A stretch of 64,000 nucleotides of DNA from Streptomyces sp. ISL-98 (GTDB lineage Bacteria; Actinomycetota; Actinomycetes; Streptomycetales; Streptomycetaceae): positions 35,878-99,877 of the forward strand of contig NZ_JAGGPB010000068.1 of NCBI RefSeq assembly GCF_018614055.1. Direction: 5' to 3'. Below, one piece after another: positions 40,679-50,607 of this stretch (positions are counted from its first letter, which is position 1; every line of letters begins with the position of its first letter). The notes under the pieces were generated by a model, which had not been told where the DNA came from, made no database searches, and saw only the letters and a list, made by a program, of their open reading frames with translations. Both the position numbers and the translations under genes were made by a program.

Positions 40679-42082
40679 GTGACTATTCGGCTGTACGACA
40701 CCAGCGCCCGGCAGACTCGCGACTTCTCCCCGCTCACGCCGGGCTGCGTCTCGATCTACCTCTGTGGCGCTACCGTGCAGGCCGCCCCGCACATCGGCCA
40801 CATCCGGTCGGGGCTGAACTTCGACATCATGCGCCGCTGGTTCTCCTACCGCGGCTACGACGTGACGTTCATCCGCAATGTCACCGACATCGACGACAAG
40901 ATCATCCACAAGTCGGCCGTCCAGGACCGCCCCTGGTGGTCCATCGGGTACGAGAACGAGCGCGCCTTCAACGACGGCTACGACGCCCTCGGCTGCCTCC
41001 CGCCCACCTACGAGCCCCGCGCCACCGGCCACGTCACCGAGATGGTCGAGATGATGCGCGGCCTCATCGAGCGCGGGCACGCGTACGAGGCCGACGGCAG
41101 CGTCTACTTCGACGTGCGGTCCTTCCCCGAATACCTGGCCCTGTCCAACCAGGACATCGACGACCTGCGCCAGCCCTCCGAGGACGGCATCACCGGCAAG
41201 CGCGACCCGCGCGACTTCGCCATGTGGAAGGCGAGCAAGCCCGGGGAGCCCGACTGGGAGACCCCGTGGGGACGCGGGCGCCCCGGCTGGCACCTGGAGT
41301 GCTCGGCCATGGCGCACAAGTACCTGGGCAGCGCCTTCGACATCCACGGCGGCGGGCTCGACCTGATCTTCCCGCACCACGAGAACGAGATCGCCCAGGC
41401 CAAGGCCTACGGCGACGACTTCGCCTCGTACTGGGTGCACAACGCCTGGGTCACCATGAGCGGCGAGAAGATGTCGAAGTCCCTCGGGAACTCGGTGCTC
41501 GTCAGCGAGATGGTCAAGCAGTGGCGGCCGATCGTGCTCCGCTACTACCTCGGCACCCCGCACTACCGCTCGATGATCGAGTACAGCGAGGAGGCCCTGC
41601 GCGAGGCGGAGTCCGCCTTCGCGCGCATCGAGGGCTTCATCCAGCGCGTCGTCGAGAAGGCGGGGGGCGTTGTCGAGCCCGCCGCCGAGGTGCCGCTCGC
41701 CTTCGCCGAGGCGATGGACGACGACCTGGGCGTCCCGCAGGCGCTCGCGATCATCCACACCACGGTGCGGCAGGGCAACTCCGCGCTGGCCGCCGACGAC
41801 AAGGAAGAGGCCGTCGCCCGGCTGGCCGAGGTACGGGCCATGCTCGGCGTCCTGGGCCTCGACCCGCTCGACGACCACTGGTCGGGCGGCGGCGCCGACC
41901 GCGGCGAGGACCTCCACGGAGTCGTCGACACGCTCGTACGGCTCGTACTCGACCAGCGCCAGTCGGCCCGCGACCGCAAGGACTGGGGCGCGGCGGACGC
42001 GATCCGCGACCAGCTCCAGCAGTCCGGCCTCGTCATCGAGGACAGTCCGTCGGGCCCGCGGTGGACGCTCGGCCCGCGCTGA
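40679..42082 (+). CDS. cysS: Cysteinyl-tRNA synthetase
   Basis: 467 aa class I synthetase from GTG 40679. Zinc/HIGH region CGATVQAAPHIGHIRSG, KMSKS loop (GEKMSKSLGN), and HLECSAMAHKYLG with zinc ligand Cys; FPHHENEIAQ. It charges tRNA-Cys. The start lies 74 bp after ispF, with a candidate -10 box of its own. Confidence 0.95.
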   Translation: MTIRLYDTSARQTRDFSPLTPGCVSIYLCGATVQAAPHIGHIRSGLNFDIMRRWFSYRGYDVTFIRNVTDIDDKIIHKSAVQDRPWWSIGYENERAFNDGYDALGCLPPTYEPRATGHVTEMVEMMRGLIERGHAYEADGSVYFDVRSFPEYLALSNQDIDDLRQPSEDGITGKRDPRDFAMWKASKPGEPDWETPWGRGRPGWHLECSAMAHKYLGSAFDIHGGGLDLIFPHHENEIAQAKAYGDDFASYWVHNAWVTMSGEKMSKSLGNSVLVSEMVKQWRPIVLRYYLGTPHYRSMIEYSEEALREAESAFARIEGFIQRVVEKAGGVVEPAAEVPLAFAEAMDDDLGVPQALAIIHTTVRQGNSALAADDKEEAVARLAEVRAMLGVLGLDPLDDHWSGGGADRGEDLHGVVDTLVRLVLDQRQSARDRKDWGAADAIRDQLQQSGLVIEDSPSGPRWTLGPR

Positions 42083-42166
42083 CCGGCGCCGTTCGCCGCA
42101 CACCTTCGAGAAGCGGCACACTCTTAAATACGTACGCACGTCTGAAAGCAACGAAACAGGTAGGTC

Positions 42167-43123
42167 ATGGCCGGGAACAGCCAGCGCAGGAACCGCCGCA
42201 CGTCCAACAAGAAGGGCATGCAGGTCGGCAGCGGTGGCCAGCGACGCCGCGGCCTGGAGGGCAAGGGCCCGACGCCGCCCGCGGAGGCCCGTACGAAGCA
42301 CAAGAAGAACCGCATCGCCACGGCCAAGGCCAAGCAGGCCGCGGCCCGCCGCCCCGCGCCCCGGCGCGGCGGTGTCAAGGGCACGTCCGAGATGGTCGTC
42401 GGCCGCAACCCCGTCTTCGAGGCGCTGCGCGACGGCGTCCCGGCGACCACGCTGTACGTCCAGCAGTACATCGACAACGACGAGCGGGTGCGCGAGGCGC
42501 TCCAGCTCGCGGGCGAGCGCGGCAACATCAACCTGATGGAGGCCCCGCGTCCGGAGCTCGACCGGATGACGAACGGCCTGAACCACCAGGGCCTCGTCCT
42601 CCAGGTCCCGCCGTACGAGTACGCGCACCCCGAGGACCTGACGGCCGCCGCGTACGACAAGCACGAGGACCCGCTGATCGTCGCCCTCGACGGCGTGACC
42701 GACCCGCGCAACCTCGGCGCCATCGTCCGCTCCGTCTCCGCCTTCGGCGGCCACGGCGTGGTCGTGCCGGAGCGCCGTGCGGCGGGCATGACGGCGGGCG
42801 CGTGGAAGTCCTCCGCGGGCACTGCCGCCCGTACGCCGGTCTCCCGCGTCACGAACCTGACCCGCGCCCTTGAGGGCTACCAGAAGGCCGGCATCACGGT
42901 CGTCGGCCTCGCGGCGGACGGCGAGCACACGGTCGAGGACCTGGAAGCGCTGGCCGGCCCGGTCGTCATCGTGATCGGCAGCGAGGGCAAGGGCCTGGGC
43001 CGCCTCGTCGGCGAGACCTGCGACTACCGGGTACGCATCTCGATGCCGGGCGGTGCGGAATCGCTCAACGCGGGCGTCGCGGCGGGCATTGTGCTGTACG
43101 AGGTGGCACGCCGCCGGGGGTGA
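42167..43123 (+). CDS. rlmB: 23S rRNA 2'-O-methyltransferase RlmB (G2251)
   Basis: 318 aa SpoU-family enzyme. Basic N-terminal extension of about 75 residues (repeated Lys/Arg), then SPOUT domain: substrate-binding VVGRNPVFEALR and knot motifs VALDGVTDPRNLGAIVRS, VIGSEGKGLGRL, ISMPGGAESLNAGVAAGIVLYE. AGGTAGGTC before ATG 42167 serves as a ribosome site. Confidence 0.93.
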   Translation: MAGNSQRRNRRTSNKKGMQVGSGGQRRRGLEGKGPTPPAEARTKHKKNRIATAKAKQAAARRPAPRRGGVKGTSEMVVGRNPVFEALRDGVPATTLYVQQYIDNDERVREALQLAGERGNINLMEAPRPELDRMTNGLNHQGLVLQVPPYEYAHPEDLTAAAYDKHEDPLIVALDGVTDPRNLGAIVRSVSAFGGHGVVVPERRAAGMTAGAWKSSAGTAARTPVSRVTNLTRALEGYQKAGITVVGLAADGEHTVEDLEALAGPVVIVIGSEGKGLGRLVGETCDYRVRISMPGGAESLNAGVAAGIVLYEVARRRG

Positions 43124-43289
43124 CGCAGTCGCCGGGCGTCGCGCGTCCTGGCTCGCCCCGAGGCGGCAGGCAGAGGTGACGCGGCGCAATGCTCTGGGCT
43201 GGGCGGTATGTCCGGTAAGGGAGGCTTGACGGGTCTCGGACAGATCCGGGGTGTCAAAGCAGTGTCCTAACCACACGTCACTCGGTTAG

Positions 43290-44960
43290 ATGAGTGTGGA
43301 CACCAGAACACCCGGGTTCGACGATCAGCCCGCCCTGAGCATGGTCAAGGTGCCCTGCGATCCGGCGCAGGTCATCGTCAACCATGCCAGCTTCCGCGTG
43401 CAGCTCGCCCCGACCAAGAGTCGGCGCCCCACCCCGCCGTACGGGGGCACGGGTGGCGCGGGCAGTGGGATGGGGGACACCGCGCGTATCCCGGCCATGA
43501 GCAGTGCGGCGGGCGCCGGGCGCCGTCGTGCGCCCGTCGTGTGGAGCGGCAGATCCGAACCGGGAGACCCCGGCGCGACCGGGCTGCTCCAGGCCGTACG
43601 CGACTCCACCGCCGACGGCCGCTACGACGCGGGCGCCACCCAGGTCATCCCCCGGATCGACACGGGCGAGGACACCGCGGCGATCCCGACCGTCGTCGGC
43701 CCCCGCAGCTCCGAGCCGTCGATGACGCCGATGGTGCCCAGGGTGCGGCAGGCGGTCGGCGCGTACGACCACCCCGAACCGGACGGCGAAGGCGCCTACG
43801 GGGACGCTGAGTTCGCCGAGTTTGACGACTTCGACGAACTCGACGACGACGACGCCGTGGACGAGCGCGGCCAGCGGCACGGCGCGGACACCGTCCGGCA
43901 CGCCTACTACCCCGGGCGGCGGATGAACCTCGGTGTGGTGCTGCTGCCGCTCCGCGTGTTCCTCGGCTTCATCTCCGTCTACGCCGGCATGGGCAAGCTC
44001 TGCGACCCCGTGTACTTCGACGGCGGCGAGCGCGGCTCGATGGTCAAGTGGCTTACGTCGCTGCATCCCTGGGCCCTCGCCGAGCCGCTGCGCGACTTCG
44101 CGCTGACCCACCCGGTGGGCGCGGGCCTGACCGTCGCGTTCCTCCAGGTCGTCGTCGGCGTGCTCACGGTCCTCGGGCTCTGGCAGCGGGTCGCCGCCTG
44201 CTTCGGCACGCTGCTGTCGGCCGCGCTGATCATGACGGTGAGCTGGAAGACCCTTCCGGCGTACGACGCTCCCGACATCATCTACCTCGCCGCCTGGTCC
44301 CCGCTGATCATCGCGGGCGCCCCCGTCTACTCGATCGACGGACGCCTCGCGGGCGAGGCCTGGCGCAAGCTCGGGCCGCGCTCCGAGCTGTGGGAGCTGC
44401 GGCGGCGCGTACTGCGGCGCGGCACCGTCGTCGCCTCCCTCGTGGTCGGGCTGACGCTGCTCATCGGCTCGATGCTGGGCGGGGCGGTACGTTCCTCGGA
44501 CCTGGTGACCGTGCCCGGCCCGAACGACGACCCCACCAACCACCTCCCCGGCGCCCCCCTGCCCCGCCAGACCGGCGGCACCGGCCGCGCCTCGCAGGGC
44601 CCGACCGGCCAGAACCCGTCGCCGTCCGTCAGCAGCTCCGCACGGCCGTCGGCCCCGGCGACGACGCCCGGCGCCGTCCGCGAGAGCGCCACGGTCGGCA
44701 GCGACGCGCAGCTGCCCAGCCCGACGCAGGGCAGCACGGCCGGCCAGGCGCCCCCGCAGCAGCCCGCACCGCCGCCGCAGGCGCCCACCACCAGCGCGGG
44801 CCCGACGTCGACCGGCGGGGCCGGAAGCGGCGGCACTACGGGCGGCACTACGGGCGGCGGCACCACTGGCGGCACGGACGGCAGCACCGGAGGCGGCAGC
44901 AATGGCGGCGGAGGCAGCGACGGCGGCAGCGGCCGGGTGATCGGCGGCCTGCTCGGCTAG
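43290..44960 (+). CDS. DoxX-family membrane protein with low-complexity termini
   Basis: 556 aa. An acidic/Pro-rich N-terminal 205 residues, then a DoxX domain of four helices (about 210-385; LPLRVFLGFISVYAGMGKL, VVVGVLTVLGLW, VSWKTLPAYDAPDIIYL). The C-terminal third is Gly/Thr/Pro-rich, extracellular or cytoplasmic disordered tail. DoxX domains often form redox complexes with quinol; which redox partner is used here is unknown. Start GTG or ATG at 43290. Confidence 0.8.
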   Translation: MSVDTRTPGFDDQPALSMVKVPCDPAQVIVNHASFRVQLAPTKSRRPTPPYGGTGGAGSGMGDTARIPAMSSAAGAGRRRAPVVWSGRSEPGDPGATGLLQAVRDSTADGRYDAGATQVIPRIDTGEDTAAIPTVVGPRSSEPSMTPMVPRVRQAVGAYDHPEPDGEGAYGDAEFAEFDDFDELDDDDAVDERGQRHGADTVRHAYYPGRRMNLGVVLLPLRVFLGFISVYAGMGKLCDPVYFDGGERGSMVKWLTSLHPWALAEPLRDFALTHPVGAGLTVAFLQVVVGVLTVLGLWQRVAACFGTLLSAALIMTVSWKTLPAYDAPDIIYLAAWSPLIIAGAPVYSIDGRLAGEAWRKLGPRSELWELRRRVLRRGTVVASLVVGLTLLIGSMLGGAVRSSDLVTVPGPNDDPTNHLPGAPLPRQTGGTGRASQGPTGQNPSPSVSSSARPSAPATTPGAVRESATVGSDAQLPSPTQGSTAGQAPPQQPAPPPQAPTTSAGPTSTGGAGSGGTTGGTTGGGTTGGTDGSTGGGSNGGGGSDGGSGRVIGGLLG

Positions 44961-44968
44961 GACCCGCG

Positions 44969-45025
44969 AGGTACGAGAGAAGGGCCCGGCGCACATCCCG
45001 TGCGCCGGGCCCTTCTCTCGTACCT
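44969..45025 (+). terminator. Strong bidirectional terminator after DoxX gene
   Basis: Perfect 25-bp arms (44969-44993 and 45001-45025) around CATCCCG; GGTACGAGAGAAGGGCC begins the left arm. It separates the converging DoxX and nucleotidyltransferase genes. Confidence 0.88.
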
Positions 45026-45041
45026 AAACGGGGGAGCAGGC

Positions 45042-45770
45042 TCAACCGCGCGCGGCGGCGAGTTCCTTGGCGGCCTCGCTCAGGTCCTTCGCGGTGTCGA
45101 TGGCCCGCCAGTACGCGCCGTGCGGCAGCGGGAAGCCCGCCAGGCGGCGCTCTCGCGCCAGCCGGGGGAAGGTGGTGCGTTCGTGGTCCCCGAGGTCCGG
45201 GAGAAGCGCTCTGAAGGCCGCTGAGAAGACATACACGCCCGCGTTGATGAGATACGGCGAGGGCGGCGACTCGATGAAGTCGGTGATGTGGCCGAAGGTG
45301 TCCGTCTCCACCGCACCCCACGGGATGCGCGGGCGGGCCAGGGCCAGGGTCGCGACGGCGTCGCGCTCGGCGTGGAAGGCGGCCATGTCGCGCAGCGAGA
45401 AACGCGTCCAGATGTCGCCGTTCGTCGCGTACCAGGGGCTGCCCGGGTCGGGAAGATGAGCGGCGGCGTACTTGAGGCCGCCGCCGCGCCCCAGCGGCTC
45501 GCTCTCCACCACGGTGGTGACGCGCAGGGGGAGGTCGGCCGATTCCAGCCACTCCTGAAGGACGCCGGCGAGATGGCCGCAGGAAATCACCGCGTCGGTC
45601 ACGCCCTCGTCAGCCAGCCAGGCAAGCTGATGGCCGATGATCGGGGTCCCGGTTCCCGGGATCTCGACCATCGGCTTGGGGCGGTCGTCGGTGTACGGGC
45701 GCAGCCGCGAGCCCTGGCCGCCGGCCAGGACCACAGCCTGCGTCGGAGACGTAGTCATGGACGAAGTCAT
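45042..45770 (-). CDS. Sugar-phosphate nucleotidyltransferase family protein
   Basis: 242 aa from ATG 45770 (start may be 45779 or 45758). NTP-transferase motif AVVLAGGQGSRLRPYTDDRPKPMVEI with catalytic Arg/Lys; GSPWYATNGDIW and GAYWRAIDTAKDL. TATCGT (minus strand 45783-45778), 7 nt before ATG 45770, suggests leaderless mRNA. Product unknown: glucose-1-phosphate thymidylyl- or uridylyltransferase type. Confidence 0.85.
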   Translation of the reverse strand: MTSSMTTSPTQAVVLAGGQGSRLRPYTDDRPKPMVEIPGTGTPIIGHQLAWLADEGVTDAVISCGHLAGVLQEWLESADLPLRVTTVVESEPLGRGGGLKYAAAHLPDPGSPWYATNGDIWTRFSLRDMAAFHAERDAVATLALARPRIPWGAVETDTFGHITDFIESPPSPYLINAGVYVFSAAFRALLPDLGDHERTTFPRLARERRLAGFPLPHGAYWRAIDTAKDLSEAAKELAAARG

Positions 45771-45840
45771 ACGGGGCACGATATGCGGCGCGTCGTGCGG
45801 GCGCCGATGCCCGGCCCCGGTGGGCCGGTTTCAGCGTCGC

Positions 45841-46257
45841 TCAGCCGGCCTGCTGCGCCACGCCCGAGGCGTACGAGGTGTCACAGACGGGCCGCGAGTA
45901 CGACTGGGCACGCGTGGGGCCGTAGTGGACGACCGCGGCGCGGCCGAGGGCGCGGGCGAGCGACATGCAGTGCCGGGCCAGCGAAGGACGGCGCTCGACC
46001 TCGCGCTGGAGGTGCGTGAGCGCCACGCCCGGGTCCTTCTCCTGGAGTTCGAGGAGAAGCTTCTCGCGCAGGATGTCCTGCGGAGCGCGGGGCTTGGCGC
46101 GTACGTTTACCTTCTCGGAGGAAGCGGTAAGGATCTGCGACTCGGGTCCGCTTGTGGACCACGGGACGCGGGTGACCGCGAGGGTCCCGGAGAGGACCAG
46201 GACGACGGGCAGGACGAGAGCGAGAGTTCGGCCGATTCGGCGGGCTGTGTGCGTCAC
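45841..46257 (-). CDS. Secreted or membrane-anchored hypothetical protein
   Basis: 138 aa from GTG 46257. A hydrophobic N-terminal helix (9-31, IGRTLALVLPVVLVLSGTLA) and a soluble C-terminal part that includes two Cys (HCMSLARAL and PVCDTSYASG). No family is recognised. It reads toward the nucleotidyltransferase gene and may be co-transcribed with it. Confidence 0.7.
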   Translation of the reverse strand: MTHTARRIGRTLALVLPVVLVLSGTLAVTRVPWSTSGPESQILTASSEKVNVRAKPRAPQDILREKLLLELQEKDPGVALTHLQREVERRPSLARHCMSLARALGRAAVVHYGPTRAQSYSRPVCDTSYASGVAQQAG

Positions 46258-46404
46258 GCGAGTGAGCGTAGCGGGCCGTAATGATATGGCGACATTTAGT
46301 CACTCTCGCGGGGGATGGTTCGAAGCCTCTTTTCGAATTACGCGTTGACGCGGGAGTCCGAAATGGCCGGTGTGCCGGGGTATTTGTCGACACGCGAGAG
46401 CGCA

Positions 46405-46443
46405 CGCAGACGGCCCCGCACCAGGGGTGCGGGGCCGTCTGCG
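46405..46443 (-). terminator. 18-bp-stem terminator after msiK
   Basis: Perfect arms 46405-46422 and 46426-46443 around AGG (CGCAGACGGCCCCGCACC). It lies 28 bp after the msiK stop on the minus strand. Confidence 0.85.
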
Positions 46444-46471
46444 GGTGGCGCATGTGGCGCGTGCGACGTTG

Positions 46472-47608
<1,137 letters not shown>

Positions 47609-47660
47609 GGTGAATCTGCTCCTTCACCGGCAGGAACGTGCCGGACGATCCGAGTAAGGG

Positions 47661-47676
47661 AGTGGTCTGGTCCACA
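47661..47676. promoter_or_regulatory. DasR dre-like operator upstream of msiK
   Basis: AGTGGTCTGGTCCACA matches 13 of 16 positions of the dre consensus A(G/C)TGGTCTAGACCA(G/C)T. It lies 53 bp before the msiK ATG, where a repressor could act. Confidence 0.55.
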
Positions 47677-47787
47677 GGTGTGGACCTGCCGTGACGCTAC
47701 CTGGCGATGTCTGTCCTGTCAGTAGCGGGAAGGCGCTGAAATTTTCGAGCGGGGTGCGTGGGTGATCCGGTTAGACTGCTCTGACGC

Positions 47788-47861
47788 GCCTCCTTAGCTC
47801 AGCTGGCCAGAGCAACGCACTTGTAATGCGTAGGTCGTCGGTTCGAATCCGACAGGGGGCC
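47788..47861 (+). tRNA. tRNA-Thr (anticodon TGT)
   Basis: 74 nt cloverleaf without encoded CCA. Acceptor GCCTCCT/AGGGGGC, D-arm AGCTCAGCTGGCCAGAGC, anticodon stem ACGCA/TGCGT with loop CTTGTAA (anticodon TGT, 47822-47824), T-arm GTCGG TTCGAAT CCGAC. It reads ACA. Confidence 0.95.
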
Positions 47862-47878
47862 CTGGAAGGGCACGGAGG

Positions 47879-47912
47879 GGCCCCGGTCACCGTTGTGTGA
47901 CCGGGGCCTCTC
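47879..47912 (+). terminator. Terminator after tRNA-Thr
   Basis: 12-bp stem GGCCCCGGTCAC and complement around CGTTGT, followed by TCTCT. It separates the tRNA from the converging oxidoreductase gene. Confidence 0.75.
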
Positions 47913-47963
47913 TGCGTTCAGTGCCTGCGTTCAGTGCCTGCGTTCAGTGCCTGCGTTCAGTGG
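47912..47963. repeat. 13-bp tandem repeat overlapping the oxidoreductase stop codon
   Basis: Four near-identical copies of CTGCGTTCAGTGC (47912-47963). On the minus strand each carries a TGA (CACTGAACG); the gene stops in the fourth copy counted along the plus strand. A repeat-length change could move the stop only within the repeat. Confidence 0.88.
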
Positions 47964-49348
47964 CGGCCGGAGAGGCGGTTTGCGTACTTCGCCAGGGGGT
48001 CTGTTTCTGCGCTGTGGCCTGTGAGCTCGCGGCGGTCTGCCGTGCGGTAGGCGGCGTACATGCCCTGGACGCCCAGCCAGCGGAAGGGCTCGGGCTCCCA
48101 CTTGCGGACCTTGTGGTTGACCCAGGGGAGGGTGGTGAGGTCGGTTGCGCCGCCCTGGCCGGAGTCCTGGAGGATCAGGTCGCGCAGGGTGCGGGCGGCG
48201 AGGTTGGTGGTGGCTACGCCGGAGCCCACATAGCCGCCTGCCCAGCCGAGGCCGGTGGAGCGGTCCAGGGTCACCGTGGAGCACCAGTCGCGGGGGACGC
48301 CCAGGACGCCGGACCAGGCGTGGGTGATCTCGGTGCCCGCGAGGGAGGGGAAGAAGCGGGTGAGGATGTCGCGGAGAGCCTCGATGGTGTCGGGATGGGT
48401 GCGGCCGTCGTTGTCCGTACGGGAGGCGTAGCGGTAGGGGATGCCTCGGCCGCCCAGTGCGATGCGGTCGTCTGCTGTGCGCTGGGCGTACATGTAGGCG
48501 TGGGCCATGTCGCCGAGGGTCTCGCGGCCGTCCCAGCCGATGGTTTCCCAGGCGGAGGCGGGGAGGGGAGCGGTGACGATCATGGAGGAGTTCATCGGGA
48601 GCCAGGCGCGGCGCTGGTTCTTGATGGAGGCGGTGAAGCCCTCGGTGCAGCGCAGGATGTACGGGGCGCGGACCGTGCCGTAGGGGGTGACGGCGTGCTT
48701 CGGCTGGATCTCCGTGACCGGGGTGGATTCGTGGATGGTTACGCCCAGGGACTCGACCGCTGCGGCCAGGCCCTTGAGGAGCTTGACCGGGTGCAGGCGG
48801 GCTCCGTGCGGGGTCCAGGTGGAGCCGACGGCGCCGGTGACGCGGATGCGGTCGGCGGTTTCGCGGGCTCCGTGGAGGGTGCGTTCCTTCTCGCCGAAGG
48901 CGATTTCGGCGGCGTGGAAGTGCTTGAGGCGGGTCAGTTGGGCCGGGGTGTAGGCGACTTCGAGTACGCCGCCCTGGTGGATGTCGGCTTCGATGTTTTC
49001 GGCGGCGGCGGTGCTGATCACCTCGGTGACCGTGTCGTTCATGGCCTGCTGGAGGCGTACGGCGGCGTCGTGGCCGTGGAGTTTGGCGTAGCGGTCGCGG
49101 CCCGCGATGCCGTTGTAGAGCCAGCCGCCGTTGCGTCCGGAGGCGCCGTAACCGCAGAACTTGGCTTCCAGGACTGTGATGTTGAGGAAGGGGACGGCCT
49201 TCTTGAGGTAGTACGCCGTCCAGAGGCCGGTGTAGCCGCCGCCGACGATGCAGACGTCGGCTGTCGCGTCACCGGACAGGGGTTCACGGGGGGCGGGTAT
49301 GCCGTCCTGCGCGTACCAGAAGGAGATGCCGCCGTTGATCGTGCTCAT
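47957..49348 (-). CDS. FAD-dependent oxidoreductase (DadA/GlpD-like)
   Basis: 463 aa from ATG 49348 (49369 possible). Dinucleotide-binding motif CIVGGGYTGLWTAYYL near residue 40; ASGRNGGW typical of the DAO family; C-terminal GWAGGYVGSGVATTNLAAR flavin-binding. Substrates of this family include D-amino acids and gamma-glutamylputrescine; which one is unclear. Its 3' end contains the 13-bp repeats. Confidence 0.87.
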   Translation of the reverse strand: MSTINGGISFWYAQDGIPAPREPLSGDATADVCIVGGGYTGLWTAYYLKKAVPFLNITVLEAKFCGYGASGRNGGWLYNGIAGRDRYAKLHGHDAAVRLQQAMNDTVTEVISTAAAENIEADIHQGGVLEVAYTPAQLTRLKHFHAAEIAFGEKERTLHGARETADRIRVTGAVGSTWTPHGARLHPVKLLKGLAAAVESLGVTIHESTPVTEIQPKHAVTPYGTVRAPYILRCTEGFTASIKNQRRAWLPMNSSMIVTAPLPASAWETIGWDGRETLGDMAHAYMYAQRTADDRIALGGRGIPYRYASRTDNDGRTHPDTIEALRDILTRFFPSLAGTEITHAWSGVLGVPRDWCSTVTLDRSTGLGWAGGYVGSGVATTNLAARTLRDLILQDSGQGGATDLTTLPWVNHKVRKWEPEPFRWLGVQGMYAAYRTADRRELTGHSAETDPLAKYANRLSGRH

Positions 49349-49484
49349 GGGGGTTGTTCGTACACCCATGGTTGTGACCCTGTCCAGATACGGAATTCGT
49401 AGGGCTGGAGAGAGAAGGGGGGCTGGCGGTCCAACAGCTGGAACTTGCCGGGTTGCTGCTCGGGCGCTGACGTAGCGTGCCCGC

Positions 49485-49967
49485 ATGATTCGAAATGCGA
49501 TTCCTTCCGACGTCCCTGTCATCCACGAAATGGTCCGGGAACTGGCCGACTACGAAAAGGCGCTGCACGAGGCCAAGGCCACCGAGGAGCAGCTGCGCGA
49601 GGCGCTCTTCGGGGAGCGGCCGGCGGCGTACGCGCACATTGCCGAGACCGAGGAGGGCGAGGTGGTGGGATTCTCGCTGTGGTTCCTCAACTTCTCCACG
49701 TGGCGCGGAGTGCACGGTATATACCTCGAAGACCTTTATGTGCGGCCACAGTTGCGCGGTGGCGGGCACGGCAAGGCGCTGCTGAGGGAACTGGCGCGGA
49801 TCTGTGTCGAGCGGGGATACGAGCGGCTGGAGTGGTCCGTGCTCGATTGGAATGCGCCGTCGATCGACTTCTACCGTGCGCTGGGCGCGAAGCCGCAGGA
49901 CGAGTGGACGGTCTACCGGCTGACGGATCAGGCGCTGGCGGAGCTCGGGGCGCAGTCGGGCGTGTAG
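49485..49967 (+). CDS. GNAT acetyltransferase (polyamine-type)
   Basis: 160 aa. GNAT fold with acetyl-CoA loop RPQLRGGGHGKAL (R/Q-x-x-G-x-G/A) and C-terminal WSVLDWNAPSIDFYRALGA; resembles diamine/spermidine acetyltransferases. TAGCGT 6 nt before ATG 49485 suggests a leaderless start. It overlaps the convergent TetR gene by 40 bp. Confidence 0.87.
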   Translation: MIRNAIPSDVPVIHEMVRELADYEKALHEAKATEEQLREALFGERPAAYAHIAETEEGEVVGFSLWFLNFSTWRGVHGIYLEDLYVRPQLRGGGHGKALLRELARICVERGYERLEWSVLDWNAPSIDFYRALGAKPQDEWTVYRLTDQALAELGAQSGV

Positions 49968-50515
49968 TGGGCGAGGAGTACGCGGGCCGCCTCCTGGGCG
50001 TGGCGGGCCGGTTCCCGGGAGCCCGAGATGCCGGCGGACGCCATCGCGCCGTTGGCGAGGACGGCGAGCTGGGGGGCGAGGGCCGGGGGTGCGCCTGCGG
50101 CGGCAGCCAGTTCGGCGAAGTGCGCCGCGAAGGCCTTCTTGTGCGTACGGGCGACCTCGGCCACGCCTTCGGAGACTCCGCCCAGTTCGCCGAAGGAATT
50201 GATGAAGTTGCAGCCTCTGAACGCGGGCGAGCCGAACCACTCGTGGAGGTAGTCGAAGACCGCCAGGATGCGTTCCTGGGGGGTCTCGCCGCGGGCGTCG
50301 GCGTAGCGGGGGATTTCGTCGAGCAGGTCCCGGCTGCGGCGTCGTAGCACCGCCTCTACCAGGTCTTCCTTGGACGGGAAGAGCTGGTAGAGGCGCTTGA
50401 GGGAGACGCCGGACGCGGTGCGGATGGTGTCCATGCCGACGGCTTGCACGCCGCGCTCGTTGAAGAGGGCCGCGGCCGTGTCCAGGAGTCGTGTCTCGGC
50501 GGTCGTCGCGTCCAT
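49928..50515 (-). CDS. TetR-family regulator
   Basis: 195 aa from ATG 50515. HTH VQAVGMDTIRTASGVSLKRLYQLFPSKEDLV, ligand domain with FINSFGELGG. It is divergent from a hydrolase gene and two GAGAAC(N4)GTTCTC palindromes lie in the gap, the expected operators. It probably represses the hydrolase-HPP pair. Confidence 0.9.
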   Translation of the reverse strand: MDATTAETRLLDTAAALFNERGVQAVGMDTIRTASGVSLKRLYQLFPSKEDLVEAVLRRRSRDLLDEIPRYADARGETPQERILAVFDYLHEWFGSPAFRGCNFINSFGELGGVSEGVAEVARTHKKAFAAHFAELAAAAGAPPALAPQLAVLANGAMASAGISGSREPARHAQEAARVLLAHYTPDCAPSSASA

Positions 50516-50536
50516 TTTCTGATCACCCCTTGCATG

Positions 50537-50587
50537 GAGAACCATCGTTCTCGTACTCTACACGGCATGGGGAGAACGATCGTTCTC
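50537..50587. promoter_or_regulatory. Twin operators GAGAAC-N4-GTTCTC for TetR
   Basis: Identical half-sites at 50537-50552 and 50572-50587, centres 35 bp apart. The second is a perfect extended palindrome (GGAGAACGATCGTTCTCC, 50571-50588). They sit between the divergent TetR and hydrolase starts. Confidence 0.85.
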
Positions 50588-50607
50588 CGTTGATAGGGGG
50601 AGGGGCT

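Noticed and set aside
40544..43276. Long minus-strand frame opposite cysS and rlmB
   Set aside because: Mirrors the codon-position GC bias of the real genes; no plausible start site or domain.
47788..47963. tRNA-Thr locus as integration site of a mobile element
   Set aside because: No integrase, no second tRNA 3' copy and no phage genes nearby; only short repeats.
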